Positions 42,435 to 50,458 of a stretch of 64,000 bases of DNA are shown here, one piece after another; positions within the stretch are counted from its first letter, which is position 1; each line of letters begins with the position of its first letter. The position numbers were made by a program, and so were the translations under genes. Source of the stretch: Acidobacteriota bacterium. GTDB taxonomy: Bacteria; Acidobacteriota; Terriglobia; Bryobacterales; Bryobacteraceae. Where the stretch lies: the NCBI GenBank assembly GCA_947470805.1, contig CANIVU010000001.1, positions 1-64,000 of the forward strand, in the 5' to 3' direction. Under the pieces are notes generated by a model, which did not search any database, had not been told where the DNA came from, and saw only the letters and a program-made list of their open reading frames with translations.

Positions 42435-43448
42435 ATGCTCCACCGGCATCTCTCCGTCCTGCTACACCGCTCAGCCCACAGCCATGGAACTGTGCTGGTG
42501 CTGGGTCCTCGAGGTGCGGGAAAGACGACGCTATTGAGGAGGGATTTTCCAGGACATACCTACGCATCGATGGATGACGCCGCCGACAGGGTACGCGCGC
42601 GTCAGAACCCTGGCGGGTTTCTGGCGAAGTTCAGAGGGCCCTCCATTGTGGATGACCTGCACCGTGCGCCAGAGTTGGTGTCCTTGCTGGCGGAGCATCC
42701 CGTGCCGCATCCGGTGGTGTTCGCCAGTTCCCGCCGCCTGCGACTGCAGATCGCGACGCTCGAACTCCACCCGCCAACCGCGGCCGAGCGACAGAGACGG
42801 CCAGCGTTGTCATTAGAGATGTTGGGACGGTTTGTCCCGGCAAAACCAATGGCAACGCCGGCGTATCCGCAATGGAATCCGCCACGGGGATTTCTTGCGC
42901 ACGACGTACGGGATCTGGTGAGCGTTCACGACATGGACCGCTTCGAGCGATTCCTGGAAGTGGCGAGAGCGCAAAGTGGCGGAGTGATGGACCAACAAGC
43001 GATGGCCGATGAGTGCAATATCTCCCACAGAACCGTTGCGAGATGGATCGAGGTACTGGATGATTGCTTTCAGATCCTTCGCCTGGCGCCGGCGGATTTC
43101 GACGCCGGCCGCCGGTTAATCCGGCGGCCGAAGATCCACTTTCTGGATAGCAACGTGTTCGAGAGCCGAGTGATCACTGCGATCTATCGGAATGCAAAAC
43201 ATGCGGGAGAGGAGGCTGATCTTCGCTTTTGGCGGGACTCCAACGGATTCGAAATCCCGCTGGTCATTCAGCAGGCAGGGATGCTGCCGATGCCGGTCAG
43301 CATCGCCGAGGCGGCGACGCCCCGCGAGGTGACGCGATTGCGGCGGTGGATGGAGTTGGCAGGCGTGGCACAGGGAACGATGATCAGCGACAGGGAAGGA
43401 CCGTTGCGCGGGGGAGCCATTCAAAGGTACTCGATCGCGCAGTTGTAG
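42435..43448 (+). CDS. AAA ATPase of the DUF4143 type
   Basis: 337 residues. The N-terminal ATPase domain has a Walker A VLVLGPRGAGKTTLL near residues 20-34 and a Walker B-like SIVDDLHRAPELVSLL, the position where relatives have IDEIQ. A winged-helix-like segment follows (QQAMADECNISHRTVARWIE), then the DUF4143 C-terminal domain (IHFLDSNVFESRVI, DLRFWRDSNGFEIPLVIQQ) with its nuclease-like acidic residues. Such proteins are scattered and often mobile; their role is unclear. The gene is convergent with the LysR gene (2-nt gap) and has its own strong promoter, so it is probably unrelated to the neighbouring transporter genes. Confidence 0.85.
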   Translation: MLHRHLSVLLHRSAHSHGTVLVLGPRGAGKTTLLRRDFPGHTYASMDDAADRVRARQNPGGFLAKFRGPSIVDDLHRAPELVSLLAEHPVPHPVVFASSRRLRLQIATLELHPPTAAERQRRPALSLEMLGRFVPAKPMATPAYPQWNPPRGFLAHDVRDLVSVHDMDRFERFLEVARAQSGGVMDQQAMADECNISHRTVARWIEVLDDCFQILRLAPADFDAGRRLIRRPKIHFLDSNVFESRVITAIYRNAKHAGEEADLRFWRDSNGFEIPLVIQQAGMLPMPVSIAEAATPREVTRLRRWMELAGVAQGTMISDREGPLRGGAIQRYSIAQL

Positions 43449-43450
43449 GG

Positions 43451-44344
43451 TTAGCGGGCCCGGGTCGCGTGGGCAATCAACTCCCGGACGAGCGGATTCG
43501 GGAATGTGCGACTGGGTGTGATGGCATAGAAGGATTCCTTGAGCGCTGGGAACCGGTAACGCTCGACGAGAGTACCGGCGCGAAGTTCATCGCGAACGAC
43601 AACCTTCGGGACGAGCGCGACGGACTTTGTATGCAGGGCCAGGACGCGAAGCATAGCCATGTCGTCCACTTCCGCGGCGATGACGGGGCGGATGCCGGCT
43701 TGATCGAGGATGAGATCGAAGGAGGCGCGAACGTCGCTCTCAAGGCTTGGAAGGAGGAGTCGTAGCGTTCGGAGGTCTTCCGGGAATCGGAACGGCCGCG
43801 CCTTCGGATCGGGGCGTGAGACAAGGCTGACGGCCTGTTCGTCGAGCAGGTGACTCTGATGGCTCGTCTCGGAATCGCGGGGAAGGGACTGGTTAGACAG
43901 GACGACATCGACGGCATGATTGTGGAGTTGCATCATGAGGTCCCGCAGGCTGCCGGAGCGCAGAACGAGTTCCACGTCGCCCCGCTGTCGAAGTGTTTTG
44001 AGAAACTCCCATTGGAAATTGCGTGACAACGTGGCCACGGCGCCGATGCGCAGAATCTGCCGTGCCTTGTGCGAGCGGTGTTGGAGCGTATCGATCAACT
44101 CTTCTCCGGTTCGAAAGATAGAATTGGCGTATTGAAGCGCGACATGGCCCGCCTCCGTGAGAACCAATTGACGGCTCTTCCGGATAAAGAGCGGATGGCC
44201 TAACTCCAACTCAAGCTGGCGGAGTTGGATACTGAGCGCCGATTGGGAGACGTTGAGGCGGGTAGCCGCTTTCGTGAGGCCACCTTCCTGCGCAATGGCC
44301 CAGAAGTACCGCAGATGGTGATAGTTCAGAAACATCCTATTCAT
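43451..44344 (-). CDS. LysR-family regulator (NhaR-like) divergent from dabBA
   Basis: 297 residues. The N-terminal winged helix is clear: LNYHHLRYFWAIAQEGGLTK, AATRLNVSQSALSIQLRQLE and LGHPLFIRKSRQLVLTEAG. The effector-binding part follows from about residue 95 (ILRIGAVATLSRNFQWEFL, VDVVLSNQSLP). The opening resembles NhaR more than CbbR. ATG codons at 44344 and 44335 are both possible starts; the second gives the family-typical N-terminus. It is transcribed away from the inorganic-carbon pump genes with 72 nt between the starts. It is therefore the likely regulator of that pump, perhaps responding to CO2, bicarbonate or cation stress. Confidence 0.9.
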   Translation of the reverse strand: MNRMFLNYHHLRYFWAIAQEGGLTKAATRLNVSQSALSIQLRQLELELGHPLFIRKSRQLVLTEAGHVALQYANSIFRTGEELIDTLQHRSHKARQILRIGAVATLSRNFQWEFLKTLRQRGDVELVLRSGSLRDLMMQLHNHAVDVVLSNQSLPRDSETSHQSHLLDEQAVSLVSRPDPKARPFRFPEDLRTLRLLLPSLESDVRASFDLILDQAGIRPVIAAEVDDMAMLRVLALHTKSVALVPKVVVRDELRAGTLVERYRFPALKESFYAITPSRTFPNPLVRELIAHATRAR

Positions 44345-44416
44345 ATATTAAACAGAACGGTCGACTATAAAAGATATATTGGATAAAACTATTAGCGCTT
44401 GGTTACGCTGGGATCA
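44345..44416. promoter_or_regulatory. Divergent AT-rich promoter/operator region of LysR gene and dabBA
   Basis: 72 nt, sharply more AT-rich than the surroundings (for example ACTATAAAAGATATATTGG at 44364-44382). TATAAA and TATATT could serve as -10 elements for dabB and TAATAT for the regulator gene. LysR regulators typically bind such short divergent gaps at T-N11-A sites, but one site cannot be singled out by eye. Confidence 0.45.
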
Positions 44417-45826
44417 ATGAGCCCATCCATAGCACCAGCGCACCGACCCGGACGATCAGCGGCCATCGGCAGCCAGATATTCGCAATCCTATGCCTTGCC
44501 GGTGCCGTGCTGGCAACCGCCGCGTTGGACCGAGTGACGGCCACGCTATTGCTGCTGACGACCGGCCTGTTCGCCGTGGTTTGCCGATACTCGGTCCGCT
44601 ACCTTAACGGCGATCCGGGACAAGCGCGGTTTCTGGGCTGGCTATGCGCCACGGGAGCATCCGTATTCTCTTTGGTCCTTACCTCCAACCTGTTCACCTT
44701 CGCACTGGCATGGTGCGCGACAAGCCTGTGTCTGCACCAGTTGCTGCAGTTCTACCGGGAGCGGCCCGGCGCGCGGATGGCGGCGCGGAAGAAGTTCCTG
44801 ATCAGCCGGTTAGGCGATGTTTGCCTGGCGGCCGTTTTGGCGCTGACGTACCAACAGTTCGGAACGTGGGACTTCGCTGAGTTGTTCCGTGCCGCTGAGC
44901 AGATGCGCGGCACGCCCTCGACGAGTGTGCACTGGATTTGCGGACTTCTCGTCTTTGCGGCGCTGCTGAAGTCAGCGCAGTTCCCCTTCCACTCGTGGTT
45001 GCCCGACACGATGGAAACGCCAACACCGGTGTCGGCGCTGATGCACGCCGGAGTAATCAACGCTGGCGGGATTCTGGTGATCCGGTTGAGCCCGCTCATC
45101 TCGCTGTCCGCTCCTGCGATGGATGTATTGAGTCTGGCCGGGGCGTTCACGGCGGTCTTCGCGTCGATGGTGATGTTGACGCAGGCGAGCGTAAAGCGCT
45201 GCCTGGCGTTTTCCACGGTCGCCCAGATGGGATTCATGATGCTGGAGTGTGGACTGGGAGCGTTCCACCTGGCGCTGTTGCACATGGTGGCGCACTCCTT
45301 CTATAAGGCATATTCCTTCCTTTCCTCGGGCAGTGTCGCACTGGACCGGCACCAAAAGCAGCGCAGGGACACGCCCTTGGCGATCTTTGCAGCGTCGCTT
45401 GTGATTGCAGCTTGTATCGCGCTTCCGATGGCGGCGTGGACCGGCGTGGATGCGGGCGAGCGACCGGCAGTGACCGGGATTTTCATTCTGGCCGCCGGAC
45501 ATCTATTGAGTACAGCTTGGGGATCCAGGGTGATGTATCTGGTGCTGCCTGGAACGGCGCTTGTGAGCGTTGCCTATTTTGGGCTGGAGCGCTCGGCGTC
45601 GTTCCTGGTGACGCCCATGCATGGCGCCCCGACATGGACGGCCATCCCGATTCTCGGGCTCTTCCTCTTACTCGCCACCACCCAGACGCAGCTGACATGG
45701 ATTGCGAATACCCAGCCCGGCCGGGAACTCTACGCCCACGCGCGGAATGGCTTCTACATCAATACAATTGCCAACCGGCTCGCCGCGGCGGTTTGGCCCA
45801 TTCGGAATACCAAGGGAGCGTTTTAA
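44417..45826 (+). CDS. dabB: DabB, proton-conducting membrane subunit of inorganic carbon pump
   Basis: 469 residues from the ATG at 44417; a TTG six codons upstream is in frame but less likely. It belongs to the NuoL/MrpA proton-transporter family (PF00361). About 12 membrane segments are apparent, along with the lysine- and histidine-bearing motifs SAQFPFHSWLPDTMETPTPV, ASVKRCLAFSTVAQMGFMM and HMVAHSFYKAYSFLSSG that build the proton path. It is shorter than NuoL and no other complex I genes are near. The next gene is dabA, starting at the base after its stop, which identifies the pair as a DAB complex: DabB couples cation flow to CO2 hydration by DabA. Inner membrane. Confidence 0.92.
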   Translation: MSPSIAPAHRPGRSAAIGSQIFAILCLAGAVLATAALDRVTATLLLLTTGLFAVVCRYSVRYLNGDPGQARFLGWLCATGASVFSLVLTSNLFTFALAWCATSLCLHQLLQFYRERPGARMAARKKFLISRLGDVCLAAVLALTYQQFGTWDFAELFRAAEQMRGTPSTSVHWICGLLVFAALLKSAQFPFHSWLPDTMETPTPVSALMHAGVINAGGILVIRLSPLISLSAPAMDVLSLAGAFTAVFASMVMLTQASVKRCLAFSTVAQMGFMMLECGLGAFHLALLHMVAHSFYKAYSFLSSGSVALDRHQKQRRDTPLAIFAASLVIAACIALPMAAWTGVDAGERPAVTGIFILAAGHLLSTAWGSRVMYLVLPGTALVSVAYFGLERSASFLVTPMHGAPTWTAIPILGLFLLLATTQTQLTWIANTQPGRELYAHARNGFYINTIANRLAAAVWPIRNTKGAF

Positions 45827-48082
45827 ATGACGACTACATTGCGGGCAACGGCGCCGAACTTGATCGAGACTGCTTGCGGGCGAATTCCCCCGCTCTGGCC
45901 GCTGCAGAGCTTCGTCGCTGTCAATCCGTTCCTGGGCTTGGCGGACATGCCATTCGAGGAGGCGGCGGCGCTCATGGAGCGCGTGACCAAGGGTGGGCTA
46001 TTGATGGACTCCGCCTATTATCTGGAACAACTGCGGCTCGGCAGAATCCGATCGTCCGATGTTGACGCCGTATCCGGGGTTGGGATCGCGACTTTGTCCG
46101 AGCAACTCCGGCAGGAGGAAGCGACAGGCTCCGTAGTGACAGTAGCCGATTGGCTGGACCAACAGAAGGGCACGGTGTGGGCGGCGTTTATCACCGATGA
46201 GGTCTCCAAGTGGTGCGGCTCCTACTTCGATGAAGGACAAAGCGCGTGGGAGATGCCGGGCAAAGGGAGCCCACTCTTCTTGGCCTGGAAACGAATGGCG
46301 GAGTGCGACGCGAACCCGGAGGTGCAAGGACTGACGGGCTTTCGACAGTTCGTGGCGGAGCTACCCGAAAGCCCCGTGGAGATGGTGCGCCACGCGTTGG
46401 AGTCCTTGGGGATCCCCGCGGAGGCGGAGATTGATTTCCTGCATCGCGAGTTGATGAGCGTGTTCGGGTGGAGCGCCTATGGGGCGTATCAGGACAGGCA
46501 AGCGGAAGGGGGCGGAGTAGTCCGGCAGTTGCTGGCCATCCGGCTGGCGTATGATGTGGCACTGTTGCGGCTGGCTGATGGTTGGCGTTGCGCACCCGGA
46601 CCGGCCCCGGCAGCGGGATCGACCGGAGCTAAGTGCATTGCGCAGGCCGCACTGGAGCACGCCTACCGCAGCCGGCTAACGGAGCAATTGGGCACTTCGG
46701 CGCCGGCGGTGACGTGTGGACGAAAAGCCCTGCAGGCGGTCTTCTGCATTGACGTCCGATCCGAAGTTTACCGGCGGGCGCTGGAGGCGCAATCGGAGGA
46801 GATTCAGACAATCGGATTTGCGGGTTTCTTTGGAATGCCGATCGCGTTTGGCGAAAAAGCGCTGTGCCCGGTTCTGTTGCAGCCATCGCATAAATTGCAG
46901 GCGCAAGCCAACACAAGCCGGTGGCAGGAGATATGGGAGGCAATGAAGCGCTCCGCGGTGGCCTGCTTCCCGACGGTCGAAATTACGGGCGCCTGGTTTG
47001 CAATGAAGCTGCTGCGACGCGTGTTTCGCGCGGGGACGGCGCAGAGAGAAAAGCCAGCGCTGCAATGGACGATTCCGATTGAGGCGCGGGTGGATCTGGC
47101 GGCGGGCGCGCTGAAGAATATGAGCCTTCGCGCGGAGGACCTGGCGCCGACAGTATTGCTGTGTGGGCACGGCAGCGCGACGGAGAACAATCCGTACGCC
47201 GCCGGGCTCGACTGTGGTGCCTGTGGGGGCCACAAAGGAGATATCAATGCGCGGTTCGCAGCGGCGCTGTTCAATGATCCGGAGGTCCGGGCGGGGCTTG
47301 GGGCGCGCGGGATTTCGATTCCAGCCGACACTGTTTTTATTGCGGGACTGCATATCACGACGACCGACGACGTGGAGTTATTGGACACTGAGGGGATGGC
47401 GGAACAGGACCTGGCCCGAGTCGTGGCCTGGCTGCGGGCCGCGTCCGAACGGGCGCGGATCGCGCGCAATAGTGACGTCGGTGCGGCGGACGTAGAGCTG
47501 GAGGTGAGGCGGCGGAGCAGGGACTGGTCCGAGGTGCGCCCGGAGTGGGGATTGGCCAGAAACGCAGCGTTCATTGCGGCGCCGAGATCACGGACGCGAC
47601 ACTTGGATTTGGAGGGCAGAGCGTTTCTGCACGACTATGATGCGCAGTCTGACGTGGATGGATCGGTGCTGACGCTGATCCTTACGGCGCCGGTCATCGT
47701 GGCCAGTTGGATTAACCTGCAATACTACGGCTCGACGGTGAACAACCCGATTTTTGGTAGCGGGAATAAAACGTTACACAACATTGTGGGGACCTTTGGT
47801 GTTTGGGAAGGTAATGGCGGAGACCTGCGAACAGGACTGCCGCTGCAATCGCTGCACGATGGAGCCCGATGGGTTCACGAACCGTTGCGGTTGCAGGTGT
47901 TCGTGGAGGCTCCGCGGGAGCGGATTGACCGGATTGTGCTTGCCAACGCAGACCTGCGAAATCTGGTGAACAACGGCTGGATTCAGCTGCTGGCGCTGGA
48001 GGGTAGTGACGTCGTGATGGCAAGGAGTACGGGGAGATGGGAGTACCAGACCAGTTGCAAGGAGAGTCTACAATCCGTATGA
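45827..48082 (+). CDS. dabA: DabA, zinc-dependent CO2-hydrating subunit of inorganic carbon pump (DUF2309)
   Basis: 751 residues. The family start PLWPLQSFVAVNPFLGL is present. Active-site residues of the beta-carbonic-anhydrase-like centre are complete: Cys307 and Asp309 in AVFCIDVRSEVYRR, His448 in LLCGHGSATENNPYAAG, and Cys463 in LDCGACGGHKGDIN. The His-to-Cys spacing of 15 is the same as in the characterised Halothiobacillus protein (H524, C539). It works at the cytoplasmic face with DabB to turn CO2 into bicarbonate one way, driven by the cation gradient. It is slightly shorter than many homologues. AAGGGAG lies upstream and the stop of dabB abuts its ATG. No carboxysome or RuBisCO gene is visible here. 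Confidence 0.94.
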   Translation: MTTTLRATAPNLIETACGRIPPLWPLQSFVAVNPFLGLADMPFEEAAALMERVTKGGLLMDSAYYLEQLRLGRIRSSDVDAVSGVGIATLSEQLRQEEATGSVVTVADWLDQQKGTVWAAFITDEVSKWCGSYFDEGQSAWEMPGKGSPLFLAWKRMAECDANPEVQGLTGFRQFVAELPESPVEMVRHALESLGIPAEAEIDFLHRELMSVFGWSAYGAYQDRQAEGGGVVRQLLAIRLAYDVALLRLADGWRCAPGPAPAAGSTGAKCIAQAALEHAYRSRLTEQLGTSAPAVTCGRKALQAVFCIDVRSEVYRRALEAQSEEIQTIGFAGFFGMPIAFGEKALCPVLLQPSHKLQAQANTSRWQEIWEAMKRSAVACFPTVEITGAWFAMKLLRRVFRAGTAQREKPALQWTIPIEARVDLAAGALKNMSLRAEDLAPTVLLCGHGSATENNPYAAGLDCGACGGHKGDINARFAAALFNDPEVRAGLGARGISIPADTVFIAGLHITTTDDVELLDTEGMAEQDLARVVAWLRAASERARIARNSDVGAADVELEVRRRSRDWSEVRPEWGLARNAAFIAAPRSRTRHLDLEGRAFLHDYDAQSDVDGSVLTLILTAPVIVASWINLQYYGSTVNNPIFGSGNKTLHNIVGTFGVWEGNGGDLRTGLPLQSLHDGARWVHEPLRLQVFVEAPRERIDRIVLANADLRNLVNNGWIQLLALEGSDVVMARSTGRWEYQTSCKESLQSV

Positions 48083-48138
48083 TCGTGAGCATCGGCGCCA
48101 AGTTCGCGACGCCGGCCTGAGCCGGGGTCAGTGGAGCA

Positions 48139-50121
48139 ATGTTGTTATCAGGAATGTGTGGGATAAGAGTCTGGATCCTGATCGCCGGTTGGGCGGTCGG
48201 TTGTATGGCGCAGCCGCGTGGACCGGCGGGCGCTTCCTTCAGCGACAGGATCTTCGAGTTTTACCACGAGTTCTACGGCCCGCAGGCGTATACGAATCCG
48301 GAGGCATCGCTCAATATCCGGAACCGGATGGCGACCGGGGTGAGCCTGCAACCACCACTCGATGCCGGGTTGATCGACTTCGTCCGGAGCCGGGGCGTCA
48401 GCTTGATGGTGGATCCGGCGAGCCGACTGCGAAAGGACTTTATGCCGAGCGCGGCGGCCGCGCAGCAGAAGGCGATTGAGGAGTTGGCAGGGCGCGAGGG
48501 GATCGGGAAAGTTGTTTGGAATGTGATGCCGGAGTGGGATCAGTCCGGTGGCGATTGGGTGCCCGAGGGCCGGCCGCGTTACGCCAATTTCACTCGGGAC
48601 CAGGCGTACGCCCGGTTTGTTGGATTCTACGCGGCAAACTACCCGGCGTTGAAGACTGCCTTCGGACGGCCAGCGGCGGAGCGAAACTACTGGACCGCCG
48701 CCATCACGGATTATTCACCAAATGTTTTTTATGCCTATGAGATGGGCGCCGATATCTGCCTGCTGGAACGAAGCATCGACGAGTTGGGCGATGTGTCGAC
48801 GGGAATCGCGTTCACGCGCGGCGCCGGGCGCCAGTACGACCGGCACTGGGGGCTCGATATTTCGACGTATCGGACATCGAACGATATGGCAACGCGGTTC
48901 GACGGCCGGGAAGTGCTGCTTGGCGGATGGTCTCCGAGCTACCTGAAGCGGCACTATTTCATTGGCTATATGGCCGGCGCGCACATGATCCGGAACGAGG
49001 CGACCGGTTATTACAAGAATGCGACGCAGTTGGATCCGTTTGGGCGAATCACGCGGGAGTTTTCGGATTTTGCGCTAACGCGGCACCCGGACCTTGGCCG
49101 GGCGTCGGTGACAACGGCGTTGATGATGAGCCATACGGCCGGGTTTGATCCGAAGCACTGGCTCTACCTTCAACAGGACGCCGTCTGGTATCAAGACCTG
49201 CCATATTCCGATGGAGACCGGATGATCAACCAGTTTTTCCGGCTTGCGTATCCGAACCACTGGCTGCATGGTCTGACGCCGGGAGCTCCATTTAACGACA
49301 CGGCCGGGAGGCCCAACACGCGCGGCTTTCAGAGCTATCTTGCCCGGGGCGGGGATCCGAGGCCATTTGAGCCAATGGCAACGACACGCTACGGGCACAG
49401 CATGGACGTGATTACGGATCGGGCGCCAGCGGACGCATTGCGGAACTACAAAGTCATCATCCTGTTGGGCGATGTGGCGATCGATGCGCGGATGCGGGAG
49501 GCGCTGACGGCGTGGGTGGATGGCGGGGGGACGCTTGTCATCTCGGCGGGCCAGAACACAGGTTTCGACGAATCGTTCCTGGGACTGCGGCTGGAAGGCG
49601 CGAAGAAGAGCGCGACGATTTCGACGTGGATTTCCGATGGGAGCACGACGCGCGAGGCACCGTTTTCGTACATACCGGCATCGGTTGCCACGGCCTCGAT
49701 TCTTGCGACGGCCGACGACGCGGCTGCGCTACTCACGGCGAATGCGGTTGGGAGCGGGCGGGTGATTGTTTCAACAGCGCCATACCTGCAGACCGCCGCG
49801 CACGACCAGATGCTTTCCGTTGGTACCCGGTTGTTTGACTGGCTGGCGGAACAGAATTCGATCGCGCGCATTGACGGCAGTCCGGTGGAGTACCTGGTGA
49901 ACGAGTCCCCGTCGCGCGTGACGGTAACGGTTGCGAACAATTCAGGCGAACCCTGGACCGGATCTGTAATCTTGCCAGACCGGGGCGATGTCATGGCGGT
50001 TCGTGAACTGACTGGGGAACTCGACGTGCCGTGGACACGCAAGAGTGAGGGGATTCGCGCCGCGGGCGTGGTACCGGCGTACGATGTGAAGGTTTTCAGC
50101 GTCGAATTCGCACCGCGCTAG
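48139..50121 (+). CDS. Secreted protein with glycosidase-like layout (GH42-like GATase domain)
   Basis: 660 residues with a signal peptide (GIRVWILIAGWAVGCMAQ). The first about 400 residues contain barrel-like stretches (LIDFVRSRGVSLMVDPA, GKVVWNVMPEWDQSGGDWV, WTAAITDYSPNVFYAYEMGA). Residues about 430-580 look like the flavodoxin/glutamine-amidotransferase-like trimerisation domain of GH42 beta-galactosidases (YKVIILLGDVAIDARMREAL, WVDGGGTLVISAGQNTGF, GSGRVIVSTAPYL). A C-terminal beta-sandwich closes (VTVTVANNSGEPWTGSV). I cannot assign a glycoside-hydrolase family. The gene lies 56 nt after dabA and is followed by a 337-nt gap before the polysaccharide genes, so its place in that locus is uncertain. 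Confidence 0.65.
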   Translation: MLLSGMCGIRVWILIAGWAVGCMAQPRGPAGASFSDRIFEFYHEFYGPQAYTNPEASLNIRNRMATGVSLQPPLDAGLIDFVRSRGVSLMVDPASRLRKDFMPSAAAAQQKAIEELAGREGIGKVVWNVMPEWDQSGGDWVPEGRPRYANFTRDQAYARFVGFYAANYPALKTAFGRPAAERNYWTAAITDYSPNVFYAYEMGADICLLERSIDELGDVSTGIAFTRGAGRQYDRHWGLDISTYRTSNDMATRFDGREVLLGGWSPSYLKRHYFIGYMAGAHMIRNEATGYYKNATQLDPFGRITREFSDFALTRHPDLGRASVTTALMMSHTAGFDPKHWLYLQQDAVWYQDLPYSDGDRMINQFFRLAYPNHWLHGLTPGAPFNDTAGRPNTRGFQSYLARGGDPRPFEPMATTRYGHSMDVITDRAPADALRNYKVIILLGDVAIDARMREALTAWVDGGGTLVISAGQNTGFDESFLGLRLEGAKKSATISTWISDGSTTREAPFSYIPASVATASILATADDAAALLTANAVGSGRVIVSTAPYLQTAAHDQMLSVGTRLFDWLAEQNSIARIDGSPVEYLVNESPSRVTVTVANNSGEPWTGSVILPDRGDVMAVRELTGELDVPWTRKSEGIRAAGVVPAYDVKVFSVEFAPR

Positions 50122-50458
50122 AGCGACGCGGCGGGCGGAACTACCCTCATCGTGCCGCGCGCCTGAACAAAAAGTACCAGCGCTGAACCAGTACTCAGCC
50201 TGCGCCGGCACACGCCGAGTTCTGTGCCTGCCGTTCCATTGACCGTTATCCCTCTGAAGGCAAAACTGAGTGTACCGCTTTACTGCATTTTTCGGACCTT
50301 CGCCCGGCCTTTCGGGTGGGTACGAACTTAGAGATCAAGGGACATTCGTTGCAGAGCCACTGTTTCGCCAACTCGACAAAGTCAGGTAGTTCGGCGGGCG
50401 CTATCGCCCAGCGCGCGACGTTGGCCAATGATCCCTGCGAAGCAATGGAGTGCGGACG
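50122..50458. other. Intergenic gap before the polysaccharide locus
   Basis: 337 nt with no convincing coding frame. TTGACC at about 50239, a 17-nt spacer and AAAACT give a modest candidate promoter for the polysaccharide operon. A small hairpin CCCGGCCTTTCGGG lies near 50310. A long leader would then precede the flippase gene. No c-di-GMP riboswitch consensus could be recognised. Confidence 0.35.

Noticed and set aside
44417-45826. Respiratory complex I subunit NuoL
   Set aside because: No other nuo or mrp genes are near, the protein is short for NuoL, and dabA follows directly.
48112-48125. Terminator after dabA (CCGGC-CTGA-GCCGG)
   Set aside because: Only a 5-bp stem and no T tract follow.
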